The position numbers and the translations under genes were made by a program. From the NCBI RefSeq assembly GCF_025165815.1, contig NZ_JAFFZE010000004.1, positions 1 to 64,000 on the forward strand: a stretch of DNA of 64,000 nucleotides. Reading direction: 5' to 3'. Each line of letters starts with the position of its first letter. The first letter of the stretch is position 1. This DNA comes from Actinophytocola gossypii. Lineage in GTDB: Bacteria; Actinomycetota; Actinomycetes; Mycobacteriales; Pseudonocardiaceae. This document shows positions 9,266-17,542 of this stretch, one piece after another. The notes beneath the pieces are model-generated. The model worked only from the letters and a program-made list of their open reading frames with translations. It had not been told where the DNA came from and did no database searches.

Positions 9266-9409
9266 ACCCGGCACCCGCTTGCGGAACAGGTTTGCCGGGA
9301 CCACCAACTCCGCGGCGGTCGGTGTCGGATGTGCAGGTTCGGCCACGAACGACGCGATCTCGTCGAGGGATGGACGGGGCAGGAGCGGAATGGTCAGTTC
9401 GTTCGCCAC
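9266..9409 (-). pseudogene. Remnant of a VOC (glyoxalase-fold) protein
   Basis: A GTG at 9409 begins a reading frame whose first 20 residues (MANELTIPLLPRPSLDEIAS) match the usual opening of VOC/bleomycin-resistance-like proteins, which continue with FYxALGF. Here the similarity stops abruptly after ASF and no other VOC motif follows in any frame. It is a 5' fragment left after deletion. The reading past residue 22 is probably not native. Confidence 0.45.
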
Positions 9410-9515
9410 CGCCCGGAGCTAAGCCAGGATCTGTCGAAACGACACCGAGCTATTCGCTCATGCGAACAGCATTGCGGTTCCTGAGCCGGGAACGGTCAGG
9501 GGTAGCGTTCCCGGC

Positions 9516-10070
9516 ATGGCACCCGCACCCCGGCTCACGCTCGGCGAGCTACCGCCAGCTGCGCAGGCGATCGCGTCGGCGACGACCGACGCGGTCGAGG
9601 CCGCGCAGGCCGGCGACACGGCCGCGTTCGACGACGCCAGCAGCCGCCTCCTCCTCGGCGACCCCGAGCACGCGCGGGTCATCCTCGGCGACACCGTTCG
9701 GCTGCTGCTGGAGGAGGTCCTCCCGGACGGCGTGGACGGCGACGACCTCCGCGACATCATCGGCCGCAGTGCCCGGTCGGCGGCGCCGTGGTTCCCCAGC
9801 GTCGACCCAGGGGTGATGGTCGTCGTCCTCAGCGGCGCGCTCGGGATCCATCCGGACACCCCGCCAGGCCCCGGCACCGGGGAGGATCGGCCGCCGGAAC
9901 CGGACGACCCGTGGGACGCGGTCCCACCGCGACCATCGGCAGCCGCGGTCACACAGCACGCCGTCGTCCTCCTCGCCGACCTGCTATCTGTGCGCGGCCG
10001 CCCGCTACGCGGCTATCTGGAGGCCGCGTTCACCGAGATGGCGCGGCGGGAGACTGTCGAGCAGCCCTGA
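9516..10070 (+). CDS. Hypothetical actinobacterial protein
   Basis: 184 aa, ATG start with only a weak upstream purine stretch. No family recognised. It is soluble, acidic and helix-rich at both ends with a proline/aspartate-rich linker around residues 110-140 (HPDTPPGPGTGEDRPPEPDD). Codon use is strongly G/C in third position, supporting real coding. It is isolated between an ABC operon and decayed DNA. Function unknown. Confidence 0.6.
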   Translation: MAPAPRLTLGELPPAAQAIASATTDAVEAAQAGDTAAFDDASSRLLLGDPEHARVILGDTVRLLLEEVLPDGVDGDDLRDIIGRSARSAAPWFPSVDPGVMVVVLSGALGIHPDTPPGPGTGEDRPPEPDDPWDAVPPRPSAAAVTQHAVVLLADLLSVRGRPLRGYLEAAFTEMARRETVEQP

Positions 10071-10870
10071 GCGACACCGGGCGCCACTGTCGGCGTCGGG
10101 GGTCAGGACGCCGACCAGCCACGGCACCAACGCCTCCCCTAGGCGTTTCATGCCCGGCAGGGCGTCCGCGTCGTCCTTCGCGCTGTCGACACCGACTCAG
10201 ACCGCAGTCATCCGGCACGTCTCGTCACGGAGCCCCTCCCGCGGCGGCAGCGCGGCTCCAGCACCGGCACCTGCCACTGCGCGGCCGTCAGGTCGCGTCG
10301 TGCTCCAACACACGCCGCGCCGGCACAGGCATGGCTGACCTGTAGTTGATCACGCCGTTCTGGTGCAGGTGATGTCGCCGCAACCTCGCCGCGGCCTGGC
10401 CAAAGCCGCTTCCGCGTCGCGGCGAGCTGATGGAAGCCCTCGCCGGGCTGGTTCTGACGCCGCGACGGTCTCGTCACGGTTCTCCGGCGCGAACAGCTAC
10501 ACGCCCTTCCGGAATCGCGCGACCTGCATCCTCCGGTCGCAAGGATCGCAACGAATCAGACCACGCAATGCGTGCGCTCCAGCTTGGCTCGCCCTCGTAT
10601 CCCACCAGCCGTGCGTGACCGGCGGAGCAACTGCACCTGGGTGAAGTCATCGACCGGCACAATCTCCGGATGGGTCTGTCGGCGGGGACGGACGATTCGA
10701 TCTGGAGCGGATTCGCGGAACCGGATCACGTGTCCGGTGCCACGTCATCCGGGATGTTCGACGGGACCGCCTAGCCGTGGTGCGAGGTCGGCTGTCACGG
10801 GTGATGTGTGCGGCGTCACGTCGCGTGCTGTCACGTTCGGCGAGTCCGCGGTGTCTTGGGAGGCATGTCC
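10071..10870. other. Decayed intergenic region
   Basis: About 800 bp with no intact gene. On the minus strand one fragment resembles an IS5-type transposase N-terminus (see 10210). A further open minus frame around 10075-10190 reads protein-like (ALPGMKRLGEALVPWLVGVL) but I do not recognise it. A plus-strand stretch ending at a TAG at 10772 (EVIDRHNLRMGLSAGTDD) looks like another C-terminal scrap. I see no promoter or complete gene. Confidence 0.5.
10210..10300 (-). pseudogene. IS5-family transposase N-terminal fragment
   Basis: The minus strand reads ARRDLTAAQWQVPVLEPR, then after a one-base slip LPPREG. This fits the DLTDAQWxxLEPLLPP opening shared by IS5-family transposases. No further transposase motif and no inverted repeats were found, so this is a short relic. 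Confidence 0.4.
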
Positions 10871-10879
10871 GCACACAGC

Positions 10880-11101
10880 ACACCATCACACCAAGGTTGT
10901 CGTGATCGGCGGTGGCTACGCCGGAACACTCGCGGCCAACCGGCTGCGGATGCGCTCCGATGTGGACATCACGTTGGTCAATGCTCAGCGACGAGGTCCG
11001 CCTGGTCGTCGACAGCGCGGCGCGAATCGAGGGCCCGCCGCCGGTGGAGTTGGCGTCCGGGCGTGGGCTGGCCTACGACTACGTCATCTACCCGGTCGTT
11101 G
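10880..11101 (+). pseudogene. NAD(P)/FAD oxidoreductase remnant with internal deletion
   Basis: The frame reading TKVVVIGGGYAGTLAANRLR has the dinucleotide-binding GxGxxA fingerprint of NDH-2-like oxidoreductases and continues VDITLVN. After a frame change it resumes with DEVRLVVDSAARIEGPPPVE and LAYDYVIYPV. In intact relatives about 30 residues separate these blocks, so roughly 90 bp are missing as well as a frame lost. The C-terminal two thirds are absent. The fragment runs directly into a SigJ remnant, a frequent neighbour of this enzyme family. Confidence 0.6.
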
Positions 11102-11346
11102 CTGGCGAAGGACGTCACGTTCACGGCGGACGGTGGCGGCAAGACCCCTGCGGCACCCATCCCGGTGGTTGGCGCGGAACCGGTGGCCGCCCACGCTGGC
11201 CGTCTACCGAGAAGACCGCCTGGACGACGTGTTCCTGATCGAGATCGCCGACGACGAGATCACCAACCTGTACGTCTCCGCAACCCGGACACGCTTCGCA
11301 CGGCACGGGTGCCACGCCGGATCAGCCGCGGGCTCCCGAGCTGTAA
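11102..11346 (+). pseudogene. SigJ-type ECF sigma factor, C-terminal remnant
   Basis: One frame reads AKDVTFTADGGGKTPAAPIP then VVGAEPVAAH, matching the SnoaL-like C-terminal domain of ECF41/SigJ sigma factors. The next frame gives REDRLDDVFLIEIADDEITN plus LYV, and a third gives RNPD. At least two frameshifts separate the blocks and the sigma-2 and sigma-4 DNA-binding regions are missing. It is a non-functional relic fused to the oxidoreductase fragment by deletion. Confidence 0.6.
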
Positions 11347-11376
11347 CCGAGAACCACGCTACGAACAGGAAGCACG

Positions 11377-11961
11377 ATGTCGACCGTTGATGTCCACACT
11401 AGACTCCGGATTCGCTCCATTGCCTTCTGGTGCGCCACTTTCGTCGTCGTCTTCGAACTGATTGCCGGAGCGGCGTGGAACCTCTGGACGATCGAGTGGA
11501 TCGAGGTCCAGTTGAGCCACCTCGGCTACCCGGACTACTTCGCCTACGTGCTGGGCGTGTGCCATGTCGGTGCCGCCGTCACGATCGCCGTGCCCGGGTT
11601 CCCACTGCTCAAGGAATGGGCGTACGCGGGGGTCGCGTTCATGTGGTCGGGTGCCGTGGTGTCGCACCTGGCACGGGGTGACGGCCCGGAGTCGTGGGGT
11701 GCGCCGCTGATGTTCCTGGCGTTCGCCGTCGTGTCGTGGGCGTTGCGCCCCGCCGAGCGCCGTCTCCCGGATACCAGGCTCCGGCAGGGGCGTTCGGACC
11801 GGGACGAGACGCAACGGCGGGCTGTCCGTCCGCGCGCCTGGGCAGTGTCGATCGGGCTCGTCGTCGTCCTGTCCGCCTTCTCGCTCCTCACGCTTCCCGC
11901 GGCGGAGGAGCTCACTAGCGAGTGGGCGGTCGAGCGCGGCTGGGTCGAGGAACAACCCTGA
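11377..11961 (+). CDS. DoxX-family membrane protein
   Basis: 194 aa, ATG with AGGAAG upstream. Four hydrophobic helices (about residues 14-34, 55-75, 82-98, 107-125) and the pattern SHLGYPDYFAYVLG are characteristic of the DoxX-like family. A basic linker and a fifth helix near residues 150-170 make it longer than the usual 120-140 aa. DoxX-like proteins are linked to redox stress and often accompany SigJ-type sigma factors, which fits the SigJ relic just upstream. Probably co-transcribed with the lipoprotein at 11987. Confidence 0.8.
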   Translation: MSTVDVHTRLRIRSIAFWCATFVVVFELIAGAAWNLWTIEWIEVQLSHLGYPDYFAYVLGVCHVGAAVTIAVPGFPLLKEWAYAGVAFMWSGAVVSHLARGDGPESWGAPLMFLAFAVVSWALRPAERRLPDTRLRQGRSDRDETQRRAVRPRAWAVSIGLVVVLSAFSLLTLPAAEELTSEWAVERGWVEEQP

Positions 11962-11986
11962 AGAACACCGAAACACGAGGAATGCC

Positions 11987-12484
11987 ATGAGCACCAACAA
12001 AACACGCACCAGGACAGCGTCCATCGCGGTTGCCGCCGTGGCGATCGCCACCGCGACACTCGGCGGCTGCGCCGCCGCCCGTGGCGAGTCGCGGGGAACG
12101 GCGGGAGAGCGGGTCGAAATCCTCGAGCTCAAGGTCGAGAACACCCATTATCAGGCAGTCGATCTCGCTCCGCCCGGGGTGAGCCTCGGCGACCTGGACG
12201 TCTTCGCGGGCACCGCGCGGAAGGACGGGCGCGAGGTCGGGCGGGGCGGCGGCTCGTGCCAGACCATCCACGTCGAGGGCGACGACGTCTCGATGCAGTG
12301 CGTCCTCACGATGGAGCTCGAGCGCGGCTCCGTGACGATGCAGTCCGTCTGGACACGAGGCGAGAACCCGCTCGACATGGCCATCACCGGCGGCACGGGT
12401 GACTATCGCACCGCGCGGGGCATCGTTCGCTTCTGGGACATCGCGACGCCGAACGAACGAGTGCGTGCCGAGATCATCCGTTGA
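11987..12484 (+). CDS. AOC-barrel/dirigent-like lipoprotein
   Basis: 165 aa. A signal sequence ends in a lipobox (LGGC, cysteine near residue 28), so it is a surface lipoprotein. The rest resembles allene-oxide-cyclase-barrel or dirigent-like proteins: SLGDLDVFAGTARKDGREVG, a central CQTIHVEGDDVSMQCVLTM, and the hallmark ITGGTGDYRTARGIV. Bacterial members have no settled function; some bind small hydrophobic ligands. The gap to the DoxX gene is 25 bp, suggesting an operon. Confidence 0.75.
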   Translation: MSTNKTRTRTASIAVAAVAIATATLGGCAAARGESRGTAGERVEILELKVENTHYQAVDLAPPGVSLGDLDVFAGTARKDGREVGRGGGSCQTIHVEGDDVSMQCVLTMELERGSVTMQSVWTRGENPLDMAITGGTGDYRTARGIVRFWDIATPNERVRAEIIR

Positions 12485-12941
12485 GGCCGCAGGGTGCGGC
12501 GGTAGAGCCGGGAACATCGCGATCCTGCGCCCGCAGGAGACGCTGTCCAACGCAGAGTTGTCGCCCGCGATGATGAAGGACTGCGAATCGGCGCTGGGGC
12601 GGCGAACCGGGTGGAGCGGTGGTGGTGGGTGGGGAGGGGCGCCGGGAACGTTAGGCCCTGGAACGTGGGCCAGGCCTCGACGAGGACCGGAGTGGCACCG
12701 AGCCGGAAGTCGCTCCGGAAACAGGCTGGTCGCGCCCGTGACCAGCACGACACACCAGCCAGTCGTTGTCGCGCCGGTGGGCAGGCCGCCGCCGTGACCG
12801 ACCACGTCACGGGCGAGTGATACACGAAAGGAGGATGCCCGGCAGACGCTGGAGTCCGGTTGGCGGCCGACTTCCCCCATCGGTATCCTCTGCTCACTTG
12901 AACATGGATGTCATTCCGCTTATCTCCTGGAGCACCTGACC
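12485..12941. other. Intergenic region without recognisable gene
   Basis: 457 bp. Open frames exist on both strands but are low-complexity (proline/histidine or glycine runs) and match no family I know. The final 60 bp before 12942 (AT-richer, with a TGGAG ribosome site) probably hold the promoter of the ATPase gene. Nothing else is supportable. Confidence 0.4.
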
Positions 12942-13907
12942 GTGAAGATCGCCTTCGTCGGCAAGGGCGGCAGCGGCAAGACCACGTTGTCCTCGTTGTT
13001 CGTCCGTCACCTCGCCGACCGTGGACTGCCGATGCTGGCAATCGACGCCGACATCAACCAGCATCTGGCCACCGCGCTCGGTGCCAGTGCCGAGCGGGCC
13101 GCCGCGTTGCCTACGCTCAGCGCCCACCTGCCGCTGATCAAGGACTACCTGCGCGGGGACAACCCGCTGATCACCTCGACCGAGGCCATGGTCAAGACCA
13201 CGCCGCCGGGCACCGGTTCGCGGCTGCTGACCGTGACCGGCGAGAACCCGATCTACGCGGCGTGCGTGCGCGACGTCGGCGGGTGCCGGCTGGCGGTCAC
13301 CGGTCCGTTCACCGAGGAGGACCTGGGGGTGGCCTGCTACCACTCGAAGGTCGGCGCGGCCGAGCTGCTGCTCAACCACATGGTCGACGGGGCGGGCGAG
13401 TACGTGGTCATGGACATGACGGCGGGCGCGGACTCGTTCGCGTCGGGCCTGTTCACCCGGTTCGACCTGACCGTGCTGGTGTGCGAGCCGACGATGCGCA
13501 GCGTGGGGGTGTACCGCCAGTACCAGAGCTACGCGGCCGACCACGGCGTGCGGATCGCGGTCGTGGGCAACAAGGTCTGCGACGCCGAGGACCTGACCTT
13601 TCTGCGTGCCCAGCTCGGCGAGGACCTGCTGTGCTGGGTCGGCCGGTCGGACTTCGTGCGCGCGTCGGAACGCGGGGAGGGCCGGCCGTTCGAAGAGCTC
13701 GAACCCGACACCGCCGCGGCTCTGCACACCATCCAGCACGAGTTGGACGCCGTCACCAGGGACTGGGACGCCTACCAGGCGCAGGCCGTCGCCTTCCACC
13801 TGCGCAACGCCCGCGCGTGGGCCAACGACCGGGTCGGCGAGGATCTGGCGCGCCAGGTCGATCCCGGGTTCGTGCCGCGCCCGCCCGTGCCCGCGAACGT
13901 CGGGTGA
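12942..13907 (+). CDS. CooC/MinD-like P-loop ATPase
   Basis: 321 aa, GTG start. The deviant Walker A (GKGGSGKTT, residues 7-15) with signature lysine, the switch I DADIN and the switch II region VVMDMTAGADSF mark the SIMIBI class, closest in layout to CooC maturation ATPases. CooC inserts nickel into CO dehydrogenase, but no CODH, hydrogenase or other nickel enzyme is visible here. The gene overlaps the LLM oxidoreductase by four bases (GTGA), so the two are translationally coupled. The actual client is unknown. Confidence 0.85.
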   Translation: MKIAFVGKGGSGKTTLSSLFVRHLADRGLPMLAIDADINQHLATALGASAERAAALPTLSAHLPLIKDYLRGDNPLITSTEAMVKTTPPGTGSRLLTVTGENPIYAACVRDVGGCRLAVTGPFTEEDLGVACYHSKVGAAELLLNHMVDGAGEYVVMDMTAGADSFASGLFTRFDLTVLVCEPTMRSVGVYRQYQSYAADHGVRIAVVGNKVCDAEDLTFLRAQLGEDLLCWVGRSDFVRASERGEGRPFEELEPDTAAALHTIQHELDAVTRDWDAYQAQAVAFHLRNARAWANDRVGEDLARQVDPGFVPRPPVPANVG

Positions 13908-14926
13908 CCACCGGCCTCCGGCTCGGGATCTTCCTGCTGGCGGGGCGGTTCCCCGGCCAGGACGACGGGGCCGCGCTGCGGCGTGCGCGGGACGCGGTGG
14001 TGTGCGCCGAGGCGGCGGGCTTCGACGACGCGTGGATCGCCGAGCACCACTTCATGTCGTACGGCACGTGCCCGTCCGCGGTCACGTTCGCCGCGCACGC
14101 GCTCGGGGCGACCTCGCGCATCGGGTTGGGCACGGCGGTCAGCGTGCTGTCGACCACGCACCCGGTGGCGCTCGCCGAGCAGGTCGCCCTGCTCGACCAC
14201 CTCTCCGACGGCCGGCTGTGGCTCGGGGTCGGGCGCGGCGGCCCCTGGGTGGACCTGGAGGTCCTGGACACCGGGCTCGCACGGTACGAACACGGATTCG
14301 CCGAGGGCCTGGACCTGCTGGTGCGCGCCCTGACCCAGCCACGTGTCGCGGCCGACGGCGACCACTTCGCCTTCCGCGAGGTGACCATGGTGCCGCGCCC
14401 GCGAACCCGGCCCCGGCCGCCGGTCGTCGTGGCCGCCACCTCCGCGCCGACCGTGCGGCTCGCCGCGGAGCGTGGCCTGCCGATGCTGCTCGGCCTGCAC
14501 ATGACCGACGACGAGAAGGCCGCGATGGTCGAGCAGTACGACGCCGCGGCGCGCGATGCCGGACGCGAACCGGCTTTCGTGCCGCACATCTCGGCGATGC
14601 TCGCGCAGGTCGCGGACGACCGCGAGCGGGCACGAGCCCAGGTACGCGCCGCGCTGCCCGGCTGGCTCGCCGACGGCCTGGCCGGGTACCTGCCGATCAA
14701 CGGCAAGCCCCGGCCACGCCGCGACCCGGTTGCCTACACCGACCTCCTCTGCGACCTGCACGCGCTGGGCGCACCCGCCGAGTGCGCGCGGCGGGTCCAC
14801 GACAGCGCGGACCGCACCGGCATCCGCCACGTCATCCTCATGGTCGAGGCACGCGGCGACCACGCGGCGACCATGGAGAACATCACCCGCCTCGGCGCCG
14901 AGGTGCTCCCACTCCTGCGCGGTTGA
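13904..14926 (+). CDS. LLM-class flavin/F420-dependent oxidoreductase
   Basis: 340 aa from the GTG at 13904 that overlaps the ATPase stop. It has a luciferase-like TIM barrel: LGIFLLAGRFPGQD opening, AWIAEHHF near residue 45, then TSRIGLGTAVSVLSTTHPVA and LWLGVGRGGPW. Bacterial-luciferase-like monooxygenases use FMNH2 or F420. The final helix region (ADRTGIRHVILMVE) is typical. Coupling to the CooC-like ATPase suggests a shared pathway, substrate unknown. Confidence 0.88.
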   Translation: MTTGLRLGIFLLAGRFPGQDDGAALRRARDAVVCAEAAGFDDAWIAEHHFMSYGTCPSAVTFAAHALGATSRIGLGTAVSVLSTTHPVALAEQVALLDHLSDGRLWLGVGRGGPWVDLEVLDTGLARYEHGFAEGLDLLVRALTQPRVAADGDHFAFREVTMVPRPRTRPRPPVVVAATSAPTVRLAAERGLPMLLGLHMTDDEKAAMVEQYDAAARDAGREPAFVPHISAMLAQVADDRERARAQVRAALPGWLADGLAGYLPINGKPRPRRDPVAYTDLLCDLHALGAPAECARRVHDSADRTGIRHVILMVEARGDHAATMENITRLGAEVLPLLRG

Positions 14927-14928
14927 CC

Positions 14929-15321
14929 TCAGCAGTCACGCAGCTCCGGGCTCTGGTTGAGCAGCTGCCCCCTCGGCGAGACGAACGCCCGGTACCGGTC
15001 GCTGTCCACCGCGACCGGTGTGAACGCGGCGACCCGGTGGCAGTTCTGGAACGCCAGCTTGACCCCGTGGTGCCGCTCGAGACCGCCGCGGATGGCGTCC
15101 GAGGCCAGCGCCCGCAGCAGCTGACCGCGCTCGGCCTCACTGGGCGGCGGAATCTCGTTGTCCGCGAAGTCACCGCCCCCGGCCCGCAGATCGGCCACCA
15201 CCGCGTCGATCACCTTCCACGCATACGGGAGGGAGTCACGCACGCACGCGACGAACTCGGCGTCGGCGACCTCACCACGCTCGGCACGTTCCAGGAGCTC
15301 CGCAGGTACATCGAGCGACAT
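14929..15321 (-). CDS. SCO5389-family conserved actinobacterial protein
   Basis: 130 aa. The ATG at 15321 follows a GGAGG site at suitable spacing; a nearer-upstream ATG at 15336 overlaps that site and is rejected. The sequence (SLDVPAELLERAERGEVADA, LPYAWKVID, FADNEIPPPSEAERGQLLRA, FQNCHRVA, SQ-like C-terminus LLNQSPELRDC) matches the SCO5389 family found across actinomycetes. Function uncharacterised. Convergent with the LLM gene, two bases apart. Confidence 0.88.
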   Translation of the reverse strand: MSLDVPAELLERAERGEVADAEFVACVRDSLPYAWKVIDAVVADLRAGGGDFADNEIPPPSEAERGQLLRALASDAIRGGLERHHGVKLAFQNCHRVAAFTPVAVDSDRYRAFVSPRGQLLNQSPELRDC

Positions 15322-15442
15322 GACAACGACCTCCACAATCTGTCAGACGACTACTTCCAGTGCTACTTCTCGTCGCCACCCGCGACAAGGAACCAGGCGC
15401 AGGATCACCGGTATGGCCCAGCGCCCGCCCACCAACCGCAAG

Positions 15443-15457
15443 TGAGAACGATTATCA
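15443..15457. promoter_or_regulatory. Zur-box-like palindrome
   Basis: TGAGAACGATTATCA agrees at 12 of 15 positions with the actinobacterial Zur consensus TGAAAATGATTTTCA and sits in an AT-rich pocket. It ends nine bases before the ATG of the methyltransferase remnant. It suggests that gene was once zinc-repressed. The match is by eye. Confidence 0.5.
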
Positions 15458-15465
15458 TAACGGTT

Positions 15466-15667
15466 ATGGCCGCTGAACCCCGCCAGGACGGCACCCGCCG
15501 CGCGTTCGACGACGCCGGCACCGACTTCACCGCACTCGGACACCACCTCTGGAACCCCATCGGCGCCGCGACGGTGGCCGTGGCTCGACTCCGTCCCAGG
15601 TCCTCGACGCGTGTTGCGGCACCGGCGCCTCGGCGATCCCCGCAGCGGAACTGGTCGGTACGGCCGG
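15466..15667 (+). pseudogene. SAM-dependent methyltransferase, truncated and frameshifted
   Basis: ATG at 15466 reads MAAEPRQDGTRRAFDDAGTD, then FTALGHHLWNPIGAATV, the start of a UbiE-like methyltransferase. Near 15597 the frame is lost by one base; the next frame resumes exactly with QVLDACCGTGASAIPAAELV, the SAM-binding motif I. Similarity ends at 15667, where an IS481 transposase fragment begins. Only the first third of the gene is left. Confidence 0.65.
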
Positions 15668-15668
15668 G

Positions 15669-15912
15669 CCACGGCGCCATGTCTCGGCCTGATCGATGAC
15701 CCACGCCGGTGTCGCGTTGGGACTCCCGTGAGGGGCTCGGGAGCGGTCTTGAAAGCCGGCATCGCCGTGGCGCCGCCACCGGTTGACCCACTTCGGCGCG
15801 CAGGCGCGGGAGATGCCCATTTCTGCTGCGACGTGAGCGATCGGTCGAGTTCTGCACCTGTCGACCAGTCGCCGTCGGCCCTCCACCCTGAGGGGCGCGT
15901 TTCCGTGTGTCC
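15669..15912 (-). pseudogene. IS481-family transposase N-terminal fragment
   Basis: The minus strand reads GNAPLRVEGRRRLVDRC, PIAHVAAEMGISRACAPKWV, NRWRRHGDAGFQDRSRAP and PNATPAWVIDQAETWRR. This is the helix-turn-helix region of IS481-type transposases. The DDE catalytic domain is missing, the frame ending at the methyltransferase junction (about 15668). The element was probably deleted together with the methyltransferase 3' end. Confidence 0.7.
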
Positions 15913-15939
15913 CACCTTGTTCTTCTCGCTTGCCATAGA

Positions 15940-15972
15940 TTGAACTATGGTACAACTAGTACGATAGTTCAA
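15940..15972. promoter_or_regulatory. 33-bp palindromic operator over MFS promoter
   Basis: The sequence begins TTGAACTATGGTAC and ends GTACGATAGTTCAA, a near-perfect inverted repeat with one mismatch pair per arm. It overlaps a plausible promoter: -35 TTGAAC (15940-15945) and -10 GATAGT (15963-15968), 17-bp spacer. It lies 17 bp before the MFS start and is the expected site of the TetR regulator at 17543. Confidence 0.65.
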
Positions 15973-15988
15973 CTACTGGTGGTGAGGT

Positions 15989-17539
15989 GTGACGAGCATG
16001 GGACAGCCGGCGCGCGCAGGGGGGCGCGAGTGGATTGGTCTTGCGCTGTTGGCGCTACCGACCATGCTGCTGGGGCTCGATGTGACGGCGCTCTACCTCG
16101 TCGTTCCGAGCCTGGCCACGGACCTGAATCCGACCGCGACGGAGACGCTGTGGATCATGGATGCCTACGGCTTCTTCATCGCGGGCTTCCTGATCACGAT
16201 GGGGACACTGGGCGACCGGATCGGACGGCGCCGGTTGCTGATGATCGGGGTGGCGGCATTCGGCGCGACGTCGGCCTTTGCGGCTTTCGCCCCCAGCGCC
16301 CCATGGCTGATTGTGGCGCGGGCCTTGCTCGGAGTGGCCGGCGCAACGCTCATGCCCTCGACGCTGTCGCTGATCAGCACCATGTTCACCAACGGTCGGC
16401 AACGGGCGTTGGCGATCGGCGTGTGGGCAACGATGTTTGCCCTGGGGATGGCCGCCGGGCCGGTCGCGGGCGGGGCACTGGTCGCCGGCTTCTGGTGGGG
16501 CGCAGTCTTCCTCATCGCCGTGCCGGTTGCGGTGCTGGTGCTGGCTGCTGCGCCGGCGCTGCTGCCGGAGTATCGGACCCCTGCCGGCCGTCTCGACCTG
16601 CCGAGCGTTGGGTTGTCCCTCGCGGCGATGCTGCCGATCATCTACGCGATCAAGCATGCGGCCGCCCACGGCATCGACATCCAGGCATCGGCCGCCGTCC
16701 TCGTCGGTGGCAGCGCCGCAGTCGCGTTCGTCCGTCGTCAGCTGCGCCTGAGCGAGCCGCTGCTGGACATCAAGCTCTTCACCAGCCGGGCCTTCTCCGC
16801 AGCCCTGTCCGTCTTGTTGATCGGCCTGGTCGGTTTTGGCGGGGTGATGTTCCTGGTCACCCAGTATCTGCAGCTCGTCGCGGGCCTCTCGCCGACGACG
16901 GCCGGGCTGTGGATGGGTCCGCCCGCACTGGCCATGTTCATCGGAGCCATCGGAGCCCCGCTCATGGCCGGTCGCGCGGCACCTGGCGTCATCATGTCGG
17001 CCACCTTGGCGCTGTCGCTGTCCGGATACGCCCTGCTCGCCCTCGCAGGGACCGACAGCAAGCTGAGCGTGATCGCTGGATTCGCCTTCGTCTACCTCGG
17101 ACTCGGGGTCATCGCCGCACTCGGTACCGACATCGTCGTGGGGGCGGCACCAGCGGAGAAGTCCGGATCAGCGGCCGCACTCTCCGAGACCGTTCAAGAA
17201 CTTGGCATCGCGGTAGGGGTTGCACTCCTGGGAAGCCTCACCACCGTGATCTACCGAAGCAAGGCCGAGGCCCCGTCCGAGCTGTCCCCATCCGCGGCCG
17301 ATACCTACAGCGACAGTCTCTCCGGAGCCTCATCCCTCGCGCACCAGTTGCCGGCCTGGGCTCTCGACCACGCACGAGCCGCGTTCACCAGCGGACTCAA
17401 CACCGCCGCCGCGGTAGCCGGCATCGCCGTAATGGCTGCTGCGCTGGCCTGCTTTACGACACTGCGACACCTCCGGCCCCTCGGCGACGCCGACCGTGCG
17501 GCGGAGCCGGTAGCCTGCGACGAGCAGGAGCGGCGATGA
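15989..17539 (+). CDS. MFS drug:H+ antiporter, DHA2 family (14 TMS)
   Basis: 516 aa from a GTG; an in-frame ATG three codons later is an alternative. Fourteen hydrophobic helices, motif A GTLGDRIGRRRLLM after helix 2, motif C-type GMAAGPVAGG, and LDVTALYLVVPSLATDL in helix 1 are typical of QacA/SmvA/LfrA-type exporters of cationic or amphiphilic drugs. It is preceded by a palindromic operator and followed immediately by a TetR regulator, the standard export/repressor pair. Confidence 0.92.
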   Translation: MTSMGQPARAGGREWIGLALLALPTMLLGLDVTALYLVVPSLATDLNPTATETLWIMDAYGFFIAGFLITMGTLGDRIGRRRLLMIGVAAFGATSAFAAFAPSAPWLIVARALLGVAGATLMPSTLSLISTMFTNGRQRALAIGVWATMFALGMAAGPVAGGALVAGFWWGAVFLIAVPVAVLVLAAAPALLPEYRTPAGRLDLPSVGLSLAAMLPIIYAIKHAAAHGIDIQASAAVLVGGSAAVAFVRRQLRLSEPLLDIKLFTSRAFSAALSVLLIGLVGFGGVMFLVTQYLQLVAGLSPTTAGLWMGPPALAMFIGAIGAPLMAGRAAPGVIMSATLALSLSGYALLALAGTDSKLSVIAGFAFVYLGLGVIAALGTDIVVGAAPAEKSGSAAALSETVQELGIAVGVALLGSLTTVIYRSKAEAPSELSPSAADTYSDSLSGASSLAHQLPAWALDHARAAFTSGLNTAAAVAGIAVMAAALACFTTLRHLRPLGDADRAAEPVACDEQERR

Positions 17540-17542
17540 CTG

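Noticed and set aside
12403-12880. Overlapping open frames on both strands
   Set aside because: Compositionally biased and without any recognisable motif or ribosome site.
12942-13907. Nickel-insertion role for the CooC-like ATPase
   Set aside because: No CO dehydrogenase, hydrogenase or urease gene lies in the window to support it.
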